From Didemnitutus sp041906465 (GTDB lineage Bacteria > Verrucomicrobiota > Verrucomicrobiia > Opitutales > Opitutaceae): a stretch of 64,000 bases of DNA. Positions 29,611 through 38,506 of this stretch are shown piece by piece. A program made the position numbers and the translations under genes. The stretch covers positions 186,001 to 250,000 of the forward strand of contig JAYRJE010000002.1 in the NCBI GenBank assembly GCA_041906465.1, read 5' to 3'. Numbering within the stretch: the stretch's first letter is position 1; every line of letters begins with the position of its first letter. The notes beneath the pieces are model-generated. The model saw only the letters and a list, made by a program, of their open reading frames with translations. It ran no database searches and was not told the DNA's origin.

Positions 29611-29831
29611 GTCTATCTTCTTGGTTGAAAGCGCCTGCCGGAAAGGGCGGCGCGGTGGGTTGAAAGCCGGCCGGAGCCCGCGGAGCGGTCTCGACACAGC
29701 GCTCAGGGCGCGCTGAAACGGCGGCAATAGGAGCCGCGAAGGTCGGCAAACCCGCCCCCTCGCGCAACAGCTAATTTTTTGCCCGGTCCGGGGCTTGCCA
29801 GTCGGGAGGGGGACTCCCACGCTGCGGCGCC

Positions 29832-30203
29832 ATGGACAAACTTGAGGAAATCTTTCGCATGCAAGATGCTCTGAACCGGCGGATCGGCGTGGCGCTGCCG
29901 CCTCCGACGGACGAGGAGAAGGCCAAGTGGATCCTCAACTACACGCGCGCGATGCAGCAGGAAACCGCCGAGCTGATCGACTCCGTGCCGTGGAAGTGGT
30001 GGGCGAAATACCAGAAGTTCGACGAGCAGAATGCCAAGGTCGAGGTCGTCGACCTGTTCCATTTCCTCGTGTCGCTCGCGCAGACACTCGGCATGACGGC
30101 CGACGATGTTTACCAGGCTTACCTGAAGAAAAATCAGGTGAACCACGCGCGGCAGGATTCCGGCTACGCCAAGAAAGACGAGACGGACTCGAAGCACATC
30201 TGA
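29832..30203 (+). CDS. Dimeric all-alpha dUTPase-like NTP pyrophosphatase
   Basis: 123 residues. The all-helical MazG/dUTPase fold is indicated by the metal-binding pairs QETAEL (about 41-46) and KVEVVDLFHFLVS (about 70-82), the E-x-x-E/D arrangement of that superfamily. The aromatic segment PWKWWAKYQ and the overall length resemble dimeric dUTPases (dUTPase_2). It would hydrolyse dUTP to dUMP and keep uracil out of DNA. It stands alone, divergent from the RGG-rich gene across a 221-base gap. Confidence 0.85.
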   Translation: MDKLEEIFRMQDALNRRIGVALPPPTDEEKAKWILNYTRAMQQETAELIDSVPWKWWAKYQKFDEQNAKVEVVDLFHFLVSLAQTLGMTADDVYQAYLKKNQVNHARQDSGYAKKDETDSKHI

Positions 30204-30212
30204 GCGGGGCGG

Positions 30213-30240
30213 TCAGCGCTCAGCTTTCAGCGATCAGCAG
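30213..30240. repeat. Four tandem TCAGCNN heptamers
   Basis: The units TCAGCGC, TCAGCTT, TCAGCGA and TCAGCAG lie end to end just after the dUTPase stop, in the convergent gap before the next gene. It is a simple short-period repeat of the type seen in several gaps here. Confidence 0.8.
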
Positions 30241-30251
30241 CTCCGTCGGCG

Positions 30252-30818
30252 TCACGGTCGCGTGCGACGAAGCCGTGGGGCGGCGAGCGCGGGGAGGGGC
30301 TTCACGGGTGCGATGGTGGGCGCAATCGCGGGTTCGCGGCGCGCAAAGTAGAACAAGCCCAACTCCGTGCCGGAAGGACCGAAGGTGGAGGCGTGCACGG
30401 CTTGCACGCGCACGAGCAACGCCGCGCCGGCATTTACTGGCGTGACGGTGAAGAGAAACAAATCGTCGCGCTGTTGCGGCGCGCGCAGGAGAAACTTCAC
30501 ACTTTCGGCGCTGGCTTCGAAACCGCCGTTGTTGCGCCACCGGCCGTGCCAGTGGTTCAGGTCCAAATCGTCGAACAGATCGATCCGCAGCGAGTCGTCG
30601 CGTTGGATGATTTCCACGCGGGTGACGTGCGCGTGCTGGAGCACGCCGAGCGCGTGGTCGAACTCGAGTCCGAGGAGCGCGCGCCACGAAACCGGGCCGC
30701 GGTAGGGCGAATCGGCCTCGATGACTGTGCCCTCGGCCTCATAGCTGCCGGCGATCGAGATCGGCGCGGCGGGGAGCAAACTCACCGCGAGCAGTGCGAA
30801 GGCGACGAGGGAAAGCAT
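30252..30818 (-). CDS. Secreted protein of unknown function
   Basis: 188 residues from MLSLVAF, where a good signal peptide begins (hydrophobic to about residue 20, then PAAPIS). An upstream GTG would add 21 charged residues. The mature protein looks beta-rich (SYEAEGTVIEADSPYRGP, THVTRVEIIQRDDSLRIDL) and ends in a Pro/Ala/Arg tail. I recognise no family. No cysteines occur in the mature part. It is likely periplasmic or extracellular and is not clearly in an operon. Confidence 0.65.
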   Translation of the reverse strand: MLSLVAFALLAVSLLPAAPISIAGSYEAEGTVIEADSPYRGPVSWRALLGLEFDHALGVLQHAHVTRVEIIQRDDSLRIDLFDDLDLNHWHGRWRNNGGFEASAESVKFLLRAPQQRDDLFLFTVTPVNAGAALLVRVQAVHASTFGPSGTELGLFYFARREPAIAPTIAPVKPLPALAAPRLRRTRP

Positions 30819-31003
30819 ACGATGACGGGAGCCGATCCACGCGGTCGGCGAAGGGAACCGGAGGCAGCGCAAAGCGTTCACGGGAGGACGGTGGTATATC
30901 TCCTAACTGCTCCATCCGGCCTAAACCGAACAGAAAAACGGCGCGCCCGTGCACGTGGCGCCCGGTTCGCCGTCGATGGTGCGCGACTGCGCGCAATGCC
31001 GAC

Positions 31004-31474
31004 CTACAAAAGCGCGACGAAGGTCCCGGCAAACTTCACAGCCGGCTGTTCGGGCGTATCGCCCGCCACTTCCGCATGCAATTCGAGGCGCGCCTTCTTG
31101 TGGCGGCGGAGCGTGGCCAAAAACGTCGCGAGTTCGCTTGCCGGCGGGCGCACGCAGATCGCGCGCAAATCGCCGGTCAGCGGCTCGTGGAACGTGGCGT
31201 GGCTGCGCTTCACCACGACATGGCCGTCGTAACCCGCCTCGCGCAGCGTCATCCACAACGCGCTGTAGCAGGCGAGCGTGGGCAGGACTTGCAGCGAGCC
31301 GCCGAAGGCGGTGCCGAGGTGATTGCGGTTCGGCGCGAGCGGAGCCTCGAGCACGACCCGTTCGTCTCCGGCTTCGGTGACTTTCATCTGCATCGCGCGG
31401 GCGAGAGGAATTTGATCGTGGAGAAAGGCCGTGAGGCCGCGGGCGGAGATGCGTTCGGGGACGAGCTGGCTCAT
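31004..31474 (-). CDS. Hotdog-fold thioesterase (YiiD C-terminal type)
   Basis: 156 residues from MSQLVPER. NRNHLGTAFGGSLQVLPTLACYSALW is the hotdog helix with its preceding strand (shown here by NRNHLGTAFGG and LPTLACYSALW), close to the C-terminal domain of YiiD, which is normally fused to an acetyltransferase. Here the domain stands alone. KKARLELHAEV and AVKFAGTFVAL are the paired closing strands. It may hydrolyse an acyl thioester such as acyl-CoA in the cytoplasm. The substrate is unknown. Its stop lies 185 bases from the start of the preceding minus gene. Confidence 0.85.
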   Translation of the reverse strand: MSQLVPERISARGLTAFLHDQIPLARAMQMKVTEAGDERVVLEAPLAPNRNHLGTAFGGSLQVLPTLACYSALWMTLREAGYDGHVVVKRSHATFHEPLTGDLRAICVRPPASELATFLATLRRHKKARLELHAEVAGDTPEQPAVKFAGTFVALL

Positions 31475-31651
31475 GCGTGAAAGACCGACGACGAAACGCC
31501 AAACGCGAGCGCTGGCGAGCGCGGAGGTGCCGCCGGCCCGCGGGTCCGGCGAGCGGCCCAGCTTGGGGGGCGACCGGCGGGATTGACGGTGCATTTGTCC
31601 TCGGGTGACGGACGCGTTCGTCGTAGGAGAGAAACCAGACCCGCTCCGCCC

Positions 31652-32008
31652 ATGAAAACAGCCCGTGAAAATCCCCTCTACCTGCTTTTGCTGCGTCAGC
31701 CGAAAACCGGTCCCGGCCCGACCGCGGCGCAAATGCGTGAGATCATGGCGCATTTCGCCGAGTGGATGGCACGCCTCCGTGCGGAGGGGGCGTTGGTGTC
31801 CTCGCATGGCTTGAAGCCAAAGGGCAAAGTATTGCGTGGCCGGCGTGGGCAAAATGTCAGCGACGGTCCTTACGCCGAGACCAAGGAAATCGTCGGCGGC
31901 TACGTGCTCATCCGCGCGCGCAACGCGGCGCACGCGCTACGGTTTGCGCGGGCCTGCCCGGGGTTGGATTATCGGCTCACCGTCGAAGTGCGGCCGGTGA
32001 AACATTGA
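31652..32008 (+). CDS. YCII-related (YciI-like) protein
   Basis: 118 residues from MKTAREN. The ferredoxin-like YCII fold is shown by YLLLLRQPK, the helix MREIMAHFAEWMARL, LVSSHGL, and VSDGPYAETKEIVGGYVLI. The latter is the DGPF/ETKE block typical of YCII proteins of the DGPFAETKE group often seen near ECF sigma factors. Enzymatic role is unproven. An ECF sigma gene lies 1.3 kb away but not in the same transcript. Confidence 0.85.
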   Translation: MKTARENPLYLLLLRQPKTGPGPTAAQMREIMAHFAEWMARLRAEGALVSSHGLKPKGKVLRGRRGQNVSDGPYAETKEIVGGYVLIRARNAAHALRFARACPGLDYRLTVEVRPVKH

Positions 32009-32082
32009 CCCGGCGGGCGGTCGCCACGGTGTCGCCGGCCCGCGAGGCGTCGCGCGGAAAGCTGGCACACTTCCGGCCCGGC

Positions 32083-32502
32083 TCACTCGCCGATGATTTT
32101 GATCAGCACGCGTTTTTTGCGACCGCCGTCGAACTCCCCGTAGAAGATCTGCTCCCAAGGGCCGAAGTCGAGCTGCCCGGCGGTGATCGCGACAACGACC
32201 TCACGGCCCATGAGCTGGCGCTTCAAGTGCGCGTCGGCGTTGTCCTCGCCGGTGCGGTTGTGGTCGTAAGCGCTGTGCGGTTTCTCCGGCGCCAGTTTTT
32301 CCAGCCACCGCTCGTAGTCGGCGTGCAGGCCGCGCTCGTCGTCGTTGATGAAGACGGAGGCGGAGATGTGCATCGCATTCACGAGGCAAAGCCCTTCGCG
32401 CACGCGACTCGCCGTCACGGCAGCTTCGACCTGTGGAGTGATGTTGATGAACACGCGCCGCGTCGGCGTCTCGAACCAGAGTTCCTGGCGGTGGGATTTC
32501 AT
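32083..32502 (-). CDS. YjbQ family (UPF0047) protein
   Basis: 139 residues from MKSHRQEL. Conserved blocks include REGLCLVNAMHISASVFIND, split as GLCLVNAMHISA and VFINDDE, then YDHNRTGEDNADAHLKRQLMG with the metal-binding His residues, and GQLDFGPWEQIFYGEFDG at the C-terminus. YjbQ proteins are small trimeric enzymes with weak thiamine-phosphate synthase activity in vitro and no settled biological role. Convergent with the YCII gene; the two stops are 75 bases apart. Confidence 0.9.
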   Translation of the reverse strand: MKSHRQELWFETPTRRVFINITPQVEAAVTASRVREGLCLVNAMHISASVFINDDERGLHADYERWLEKLAPEKPHSAYDHNRTGEDNADAHLKRQLMGREVVVAITAGQLDFGPWEQIFYGEFDGGRKKRVLIKIIGE

Positions 32503-32623
32503 GGGAAGCGCGAAAAAAAACTGAGCACGAAAGTGGCGCTGGGACACGGACTAAATTCCTCGACCCCCGCGTCTGTCGCCCGGGGGCGTGTAAGATTTTC
32601 GCGGCGGCGGGTTTTAATCGGTG

Positions 32624-33325
32624 ATGAATAACTCCACGACCCTTCCTCTGTCCGCGGGCGCGGCGTCGCTGCCGAAAGCGGCAGCGGCCTCGCGCGCTCC
32701 GTTTGTGCCAGTGCGCCCGATTCCGGTGCGCACTGCGATCTGGTCTTTTCTCCTCGGTGTCGCGCTCGTGGCGCCCGTGATGATCATCGTCGGTTTCATT
32801 CCCGTGCCGACGACCGACGCGGACGCGTCGCGGCCGCTGCGTTTTCTGAACTACATGCTGCATCCCGGCGGATTGTTCCTGAAGGCGGTGATTCTCGCGC
32901 CATTGTGGGAGGAAATTTTCTACCGCGGGTTGATCCTGCAGCTCGCGCGTCGCTATGTGCCGGCATGGGCCGCGATGGCGATCTCATCGCTGATCTTCGC
33001 GCTGCCGCACGCTTCGATGGGCTTTGGCACCGCCGTGCTGGCGTTGCTGCTGGGCACCGCGTTGGGCTGGTTGGTCGTGCGCAGTGGCTCGCTGCTCGCG
33101 AGCATGCTCTGCCATGCGGCGATCAACCTGTGCTGGCTGTTTGTGCTCGGACCGGCTTTGGGTATCACCGAGAAAATCATGAACTACACGCCGGCCGCCC
33201 CGCGGATCAATCCGCTGACGGACCTGTTTCCGGTCTGGTGGATCGCGCTCTCGCTCGGGCTCGGCGTCGCGGCCGTCGTGATGCTGAACCGGAGTGCCCC
33301 GCAGCCGGGCGGCGCGCGCGATTGA
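32624..33325 (+). CDS. CPBP family intramembrane metalloprotease (CAAX-like)
   Basis: 233 residues from the ATG at 32624 (a GTG lies just before). There are about six membrane helices. The protease motifs are EEIFYRG (motif 1, tandem Glu and Arg), ALPHAS (motif 2 His) and CHAAINL (motif 3 His). CPBP proteins cleave or process membrane peptides, and some give immunity to bacteriocins. Only 16 bases separate its stop from the following sigma factor start, so the two may be co-transcribed. Confidence 0.9.
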   Translation: MNNSTTLPLSAGAASLPKAAAASRAPFVPVRPIPVRTAIWSFLLGVALVAPVMIIVGFIPVPTTDADASRPLRFLNYMLHPGGLFLKAVILAPLWEEIFYRGLILQLARRYVPAWAAMAISSLIFALPHASMGFGTAVLALLLGTALGWLVVRSGSLLASMLCHAAINLCWLFVLGPALGITEKIMNYTPAAPRINPLTDLFPVWWIALSLGLGVAAVVMLNRSAPQPGGARD

Positions 33326-33341
33326 AGCGGAACGAAGGCCG

Positions 33342-33854
33342 ATGGACAACGCCTCACGAGAAGCGCTCTTCGGCGAAGCGGTGCGTCAGCACATGGGTAT
33401 TTTCCTCAAAATGGCTTACGCTTTCGCCGAGCCCGCCGATCGCGACGACCTCGTGCAGGAGATGCTGCTCGCCGCGTGGCAGGCGCTCCCGACCTTCCAC
33501 GGCGGGTGCAAGCTCTCGACGTTTCTTTACCGCGTCGCGAACAATCGGGCGATGAACTGGCGCCGCTCCGGCGTGCGCTACGGTCGACGCATCGCGGCAC
33601 TCGAACAGTGTCCGCAACTGGTGCTGGCCGGCCCGACCGCCGCGCCCGAGGCCGCCGCGCGTCTCGCCTGGCTCTATGCGACGATCCGGCGTTTGCCGGA
33701 ACTGGATCGCACGCTCCTCATGCTCCACTTGGACCGCCTCGCGCATCAGGAAATCGCGGAGATCACCGGGCTCACCGAAAACAACGTCGGCGTGCGCCTG
33801 CACCGCATCAAGCGGTGGCTCGCCGAACAGAAGGACGAAAACGATGAACTTTGA
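33342..33854 (+). CDS. ECF RNA polymerase sigma factor
   Basis: 170 residues from MDNASRE. Region 2 is visible as AYAFAEPADRDDLVQEMLLAAWQALPTF followed by STFLYRVANNRAMNWRR, the -10 recognition helix (abbreviated by its ends). Region 4 is IRRLPELDRTLLMLHLD with the HTH HQEIAEITGLTENNVGVRLHRIK. It would direct polymerase to a small extracytoplasmic regulon. The next gene begins inside it (11-base overlap) and encodes a membrane protein, the usual place for an anti-sigma factor. Confidence 0.93.
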   Translation: MDNASREALFGEAVRQHMGIFLKMAYAFAEPADRDDLVQEMLLAAWQALPTFHGGCKLSTFLYRVANNRAMNWRRSGVRYGRRIAALEQCPQLVLAGPTAAPEAAARLAWLYATIRRLPELDRTLLMLHLDRLAHQEIAEITGLTENNVGVRLHRIKRWLAEQKDENDEL

Positions 33855-34449
33855 CGCGCTGGAAAAAGCCTGGGGACAGCAGGCGGTCGGTGGCGCGGCG
33901 GATGCCGCCATGGTCGCAGAACAACTGGAACGCGATCTATACGGTGCGCGCCGGCGCTTCCGCGGCGCGATTGCGCTCGCGGCGGGCCTGCTGGCGTTGA
34001 GCTGGCTGGTCGCACTCGGCGGGCACTTCAGCGGAATCAAGTCGCTGACACACCTCGAACTCGCCGCGCACGCGACGGGCTCGGCGTTTTATCTGTTGTG
34101 GCTGGTGCTCGCGGTGCGCTCCGCGCGTGCGGTGCAGCGTGAGCGGCGCCATGTCGGCGCGACGACGCGCGACGCGGCCGAGGCGTCGCTGCGCGTGATC
34201 GCGTTGCAAATCGGCAACTATCGCATCGCCGCGTGGAGCCTGCCGCTCGCGGTGGCGGTCGCGGGTGTGCTCTCGGCGTTGAAGTATCAGGGGGGCGAGT
34301 TGCACGGCGCCGGCGCGGCGGCGTCGGCGGCTTTTGTCGCGGTGCTCGCGATGATCGCGGGTGCGGCGCTCTGGCATCGCCACCGGACGATGCTGCAGCC
34401 GCGGCGAGAAGAGTTACGTGGCTTGCTCCGGGAGATGGAGCGGGAGTAG
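33844..34449 (+). CDS. Membrane protein, probable regulator paired with the ECF sigma factor
   Basis: 201 residues from the ATG at 33844. It has a soluble N-terminus of about 35 residues (MNFDALEKAWGQQAVGG) and about four membrane helices (near 42-60, 75-95, 130-150, 165-185), with a basic C-terminal tail. The overlap of 11 bases with the sigma gene implies coupled translation. No zinc-binding HxxxCxxC motif is present, so it is not a ZAS anti-sigma factor. Anti-sigma function is inferred from position only. Confidence 0.78.
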   Translation: MNFDALEKAWGQQAVGGAADAAMVAEQLERDLYGARRRFRGAIALAAGLLALSWLVALGGHFSGIKSLTHLELAAHATGSAFYLLWLVLAVRSARAVQRERRHVGATTRDAAEASLRVIALQIGNYRIAAWSLPLAVAVAGVLSALKYQGGELHGAGAAASAAFVAVLAMIAGAALWHRHRTMLQPRREELRGLLREMERE

Positions 34450-34650
34450 CGCTGCGTCTGGCGCCCGCGCCTGTCTGGCGTTGGCCGAAGCGCGCTCGGA
34501 GCGGATCGAGGTCAATTCGCTCCACTCCGGACGAGGCGGGTCATTCCCGAGAAAATAATCATGGGGCAATTTGGCCTGGGCGGTTACGGCCAGTGCGGCT
34601 GGGGGAGCTTGGGCGTTGCGGGGCCGCGGCGGCGCGCTAGACTCGCTCGC

Positions 34651-37600
34651 ATGAACCCGCGCACTTGGTCTCTTCGCACGCGGCGCAACCTCTGGATCCT
34701 TTTCGGGCTGCTCGGCGTGTTCACCGTCACCGGTTTCTTCGTGCTGCCGCCGATCGTGCGGACGCAGCTGGAAAAACGGCTCGGCGCCGCGCTCGGGCGG
34801 GAGGTGACGGTGGGCAGGGTCCGCATGAATCCCTACGCGCTGTCCGTCACGATCGAGCGGCTCGAGATTCGCGGTGCCGACAGGACGAGCGCGTTTGCGG
34901 GCTGGGACCGCCTCTACGTGAACTTCGATGCGGTGGCGTCGCTCGGCGGCGATTGGGTGTTGCACGCCGTCGAACTCGAGGGCTTTCACCTCGCTGCCGC
35001 GATCGAGCCGGACGGGAAACCCAGCTTTGCCGACATCCTCGCGAAGCTTTCCCCGCCGCCGGGTTCCGGCACGGCTCCGAAGACCGCGGCGGAGCCGTCG
35101 CGCCCCGTGCGGATCGGCCGCCTGAAGGTCGATGGCGCACGCGTGGATTTTGTCGATCGGTCGCGCGTGCGGCCGTTCGCGACGGTGGTCGGACCGCTGT
35201 CGTTTCACCTGACGGAGTTTCGCACCGTGGGCGAACGCGGCGCGCCGTATCGCTTCGCAGCCACGACGGAGGCTGGCGAAAAATTGGAGTGGCAAGGCAC
35301 GTTGTCGGCTGACCCGCTTCGTTCGAAAGGCGAGCTGAAGCTCGAGAATATCGCGCTCGCGAAATATGCGGCCTACTACGCGGATCGCACGCAGGCCGAG
35401 CTGGCCGACGGGCGTCTCCGCGTGCAGGGGCACTATGAGGTCGATCTCTCGGCCTCGCCGCACGTCCTGCGCCTCGCGGATGGTGCGGTGCAGGTGCGCG
35501 GATTGAAACTTCTCGAGCGCGCCACGAACGCCTCCGCCCTCGAACTCGCGGCGTTCGATGTGGCGGGTGCGGAGTTCGATGGGGTGAAGCTTGCGGGTCG
35601 CGTCGCCTCGGTGCGCGCGAGCGGCGGACGCGTTGCGGTGCGCCGCGAAGCCGATGGCACGATCAACTGGCTCGCGATGCTCACGCCGTCCGCGCCTGGG
35701 GCGCAGCCGGCGACGGCGGGCGCCGCGCCCACGGCGCCGGCGAGTCCGTTGCCCGAGGTGCGCGTGGGCGAGGTGGCGCTGCAGGATTTTCAAGTCGAGA
35801 TCACCGATCTCGGGGCACCGCGTCCGGCGAAGCTGGCGTTGGGCGCGGTGCAGTTTTCGCTGCGCGACGTGTCGCTCGCCGACGGGGTGGAGATGCCGGT
35901 GCAGCTCGCGTTCGATTGGGCGCCGCAAGGCAAGGTTTCGATCGCAGGGAAGGTGGGCGTGCGGCCCGATTTGCGCGCGGAGCTCCAGACGGAGGTCGCC
36001 GATTTCGCGCTGCTGCCGCTGAGTCCGTATCTCGAACAACAACTCAACGCCCGCATCGCGCAGGGCACGGTGTCGTTCCGGCAAACCCTGCGGCTCGCGC
36101 CGGGCGCGCCGGCTCCCGCGGTGACCGCGGCGGGCGATCTCCGCGTGAACCGACTCGGCCTCGTTGATGGCACGCTGGAGGAGGAGTTGGCCGGTTTCAC
36201 GTCGCTCGCGCTCACCGGCATCGAGGTCGCCACGGCGCCGACACTGTCGGCGACCTTGAAGGAAATCGCGCTCGTGGGGCCCTACGCGCGCGCGGTGGTG
36301 CGGGAGGACAAATCGATGAATCTGGCCGGCCTCGTGCGGGCCGCGCCGACGTCCGCCACCGCGGCCGCAGTGCCGATCGCGCCGACAGCTTCCGCGTCTG
36401 CACCCGAGGCGGGGGCCGCGCCGCGGATCGCGATCGGTGCGGTCAAGATCGAAGGGGGCGATTTCAGTTTTCTCGATCGTTCGTTGAGTCCGCATGTGCG
36501 GGTCGCCCTGACCAAATTTGGCGGCACGATCGGCCACATGTCGTCGGAAAATCCGGCGCGTGCGGATGTGGATTTGCGCGGCACGGTTGACGGCGTCGGT
36601 CCCGTGGCGATCACGGGTCAGCTCGATCCGCTCGGCACGCCGCGTTTCGTGGACGTGAAGCTTGATTTCAAGAACGTCGACCTGCTCCCGCTGAGTCCCT
36701 ACAGCGGCAAATACGCCGGCTACGAACTCGCGCGCGGCAAGCTGGCGCTCGACGTGAAGGCTCACGTCGAAGGCTCGCAGTTGCGCTCGGAAAACGTGCT
36801 CACGCTGCAGCAGTTCACCTTCGGCGCCGCCGTGGAAAGCCCGGACGCCACGAAGCTCCCCGTGCGTCTCGGCGTGGCGCTGCTGAAGGACCTCGGAGGT
36901 CGCATCGTTATCGATGTGCCGGTGTCGGGCGATTTGAGCGATCCGAACTTGAAGATCAGTCGCGTCGTGTGGCGCGTCATCGGGAATCTCCTCACGAAGG
37001 CGGCGGTGTCGCCGTTTGCGCTGCTCGGTTCGATGTTCGGTGGCGGGGGTGACGAACTGGCGTTTCAGGAATTTGATCCGGGGCTCGCCGAGTTGCGTGC
37101 GGCCGAGCGCGGCAAGCTCGATACCTTGGTGAAGGCGCTGACGAACCGCCCGGGCCTCAGCCTCGGCATCGAGGGTGGTTACGACGGACCCGCGGATACG
37201 TTCGTCCTCCAGCGGCAGAAAGTCGCGGCGCTCGTGCGCGCGAAAATCTGGGAGGAGCGGCGTGCGGCCGATCCGAATCTCCCGCCGCCGGATCGGTTGC
37301 AAATCGCACCGGAGGCTTACGCGGCGAAGTTGAAGCAGCTGTTCGACGAAAAATTTCCTCCCGGCACGGAGTTTGGCACCCCGTTGCCGGCCGCGCCGGC
37401 GGTGGCCACGCCGCCGCCTCCGCCGCCGGGTGGCTTTTTCAAACGCATGGTGCGCGCGCTGACTTTCGCGGAGACGCGCGAGAAGCGGGCGGTCGCTGCC
37501 GAAAACGAAAAGCGGGCGGCTGCGCACGAGCAGGCCGCGTCCGCGGCGGCGGCGGCCGGCTTGCCGCTCGAGGAGATGACGGGCCGCCTGGCGGCGACGG

Positions 37601-37770
37601 TCGAGGTGACGGCCGACGATCTGCGCGCGCTCGCGGCCGCGCGGGCGCAGCGGGTGCGCGATTACCTGACTAACGAAGGTGAGATCGCGGCGGACCGTCT
37701 GTTCCTGACGCAGCCGAAAGAGGCGCCCAAGGAGAACAAGGGCCCGCGCGTGTTCCTGACGTTGCAGTGA
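34651..37770 (+). CDS. DUF748 / AsmA-like giant envelope protein
   Basis: 1039 residues from MNPRTWS. One N-terminal membrane helix (about 17-35) is followed by a very long periplasmic, beta-rich region. EKRLGAALGREVTVGRV and NPYALSVTIERLEIRG are the AsmA/DUF748 opening. Repeated blocks (VRIGRLKVDGARVDFVD, KIEGGDFSFLDRSLSP) fit the repeating beta-groove of bridge-like proteins. The C-terminus (about 860-1039) has a Pro-rich linker and an ending like an OmpA-type fold (AAARAQRVRDYLTNEGEIAADRLFL). AsmA-like proteins help move phospholipids to the outer membrane; the role here is inferred from the family. Confidence 0.9.
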   Translation: MNPRTWSLRTRRNLWILFGLLGVFTVTGFFVLPPIVRTQLEKRLGAALGREVTVGRVRMNPYALSVTIERLEIRGADRTSAFAGWDRLYVNFDAVASLGGDWVLHAVELEGFHLAAAIEPDGKPSFADILAKLSPPPGSGTAPKTAAEPSRPVRIGRLKVDGARVDFVDRSRVRPFATVVGPLSFHLTEFRTVGERGAPYRFAATTEAGEKLEWQGTLSADPLRSKGELKLENIALAKYAAYYADRTQAELADGRLRVQGHYEVDLSASPHVLRLADGAVQVRGLKLLERATNASALELAAFDVAGAEFDGVKLAGRVASVRASGGRVAVRREADGTINWLAMLTPSAPGAQPATAGAAPTAPASPLPEVRVGEVALQDFQVEITDLGAPRPAKLALGAVQFSLRDVSLADGVEMPVQLAFDWAPQGKVSIAGKVGVRPDLRAELQTEVADFALLPLSPYLEQQLNARIAQGTVSFRQTLRLAPGAPAPAVTAAGDLRVNRLGLVDGTLEEELAGFTSLALTGIEVATAPTLSATLKEIALVGPYARAVVREDKSMNLAGLVRAAPTSATAAAVPIAPTASASAPEAGAAPRIAIGAVKIEGGDFSFLDRSLSPHVRVALTKFGGTIGHMSSENPARADVDLRGTVDGVGPVAITGQLDPLGTPRFVDVKLDFKNVDLLPLSPYSGKYAGYELARGKLALDVKAHVEGSQLRSENVLTLQQFTFGAAVESPDATKLPVRLGVALLKDLGGRIVIDVPVSGDLSDPNLKISRVVWRVIGNLLTKAAVSPFALLGSMFGGGGDELAFQEFDPGLAELRAAERGKLDTLVKALTNRPGLSLGIEGGYDGPADTFVLQRQKVAALVRAKIWEERRAADPNLPPPDRLQIAPEAYAAKLKQLFDEKFPPGTEFGTPLPAAPAVATPPPPPPGGFFKRMVRALTFAETREKRAVAAENEKRAAAHEQAASAAAAAGLPLEEMTGRLAATVEVTADDLRALAAARAQRVRDYLTNEGEIAADRLFLTQPKEAPKENKGPRVFLTLQ

Positions 37771-37801
37771 CGGGCGGGCTGCGGTCGCCGAGTTTGGCTC
37801 G

Positions 37802-37830
37802 ACGGGCGGACGCGTTGAAAGTCCGCCCGT
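37802..37830 (+). terminator. Perfect hairpin after the DUF748 gene
   Basis: ACGGGCGGAC and GTCCGCCCGT form a perfect 10-bp stem with a 9-base loop, 31 bases after the stop. No T run follows (GACATT), so termination may be weak or Rho-assisted. Confidence 0.5.
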
Positions 37831-37862
37831 GACATTCCGTCGATCGCTGCTCAAGTGAGCGC

Positions 37863-37949
37863 ATGGAATGTCGCTCCGCGTGCGGCGCGTGTTGCATCGC
37901 GCCGAGCATCACCTCGCCGATCCCGGGCATGCCACACGGCAAGCCGTAG
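37863..37949 (+). pseudogene. 5' fragment of the split YkgJ-family host gene
   Basis: 28 codons starting at an ATG: the cysteine-cluster start MECRSACGACCIAPS, then SPIPGMPHGKP, then TAG. It stops abruptly because the island begins inside codon 27. The remaining 55 codons continue in frame at 43952-44125 on the far side of the island. Rejoined, the gene would encode an 83-residue YkgJ-type Fe/Zn-chelating protein. Its codon use is host-like (GC-rich), unlike the island copy 62 bases downstream. Its promoter should still be active and would now read into the island. Confidence 0.9.
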
Positions 37950-37954
37950 TGTCC
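37930..37954. other. attL, left end of the serine-recombinase island
   Basis: The host-derived left half ends CACACGGC, then AA (37941-37942), then GCCGTAGTGTCC from the element. AAGCCG is the six-base identity shared with the right end. Reconstruction with attR gives dyads centred on the same AA in both parental sites. Confidence 0.75.
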
Positions 37955-38010
37955 GTCAAGACCAAATTAAACGGCCTTGCTCCAGAATGAAAGAGCGAGA
38001 CCGTTTAGAC

Positions 38011-38268
38011 ATGAATTGCCGTTCGCATTGCGCCGCGTGCTGCATAGCGCCGAGCATCTCTTCGCCGATTCCGGGGATGAGCGGAGGAAAGCCCGCAGGT
38101 GTGCCGTGTGTCCAGCTCACTGACGATCTACGCTGCGCGTTGTTCGGTAAGCCGGAGCGGCCCGCAGTGTGCCTTAGCCTGCGCCCCTCCGACGAAATGT
38201 GCGGGGCGGGGCGGGCCGATGCGTTGGCGTTCCTGACAACTCTGGAGGCTGCGACCTGCGCGCGTTGA
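38011..38268 (+). CDS. YkgJ-family cysteine-cluster protein (island-borne replacement copy)
   Basis: 85 residues, complete. Cysteines in MNCRSHCAACCIAPS, GVPCVQL, LRCALFG, AVCLSL and EMCGA form the Fe/Zn-chelating cluster of the YkgJ family; the biochemical role is unknown. By eye about three quarters of residues match the disrupted host gene, with the same length and cysteine positions. It lies 62 bases after the stop of the host 5' fragment, so the host promoter could drive it. A 7-base inverted repeat (TAAACGG/CCGTTTA, 37968-38007) sits just upstream. Best explained as cargo that restores the function lost on integration. Confidence 0.9.
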   Translation: MNCRSHCAACCIAPSISSPIPGMSGGKPAGVPCVQLTDDLRCALFGKPERPAVCLSLRPSDEMCGAGRADALAFLTTLEAATCAR

Positions 38269-38506
38269 GCCCTACGCGCAGAGGCCGCGTGCGTAGAAGG
38301 GGGCCCGGCATGGGGGGAAAGCGGCTCGCGTGCAATCAGTGCTGGGGGTCACGAATTTTTCGGCAAAAATAGCGGCAGCGTTGGACGAGAGGCGACGTGC
38401 GGCATTATCGGAACGCTGGGGGGTCTTGACCAACGCGTGACTGGGCGGCATTCGTAGTATTCCCGCAGCTTACGGGCCATAGGCTGCTCTCGAACCCCCC
38501 AAAACT

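Noticed and set aside
28642..29628. A 328-codon plus-strand frame rich in Ala/Gly
   Set aside because: Antisense of the RGG-rich gene. The minus-strand frame has the better start and a terminator, so it was preferred.
34414..37854. A 1146-codon minus-strand open frame
   Set aside because: Antisense of the DUF748 gene; Arg/His-rich composition is typical of a shadow frame.
38426..38460. TTGACC and TAGTAT as a promoter for the ATPase-nuclease
   Set aside because: The spacing is 23 bases, too long for a sigma-70 promoter.
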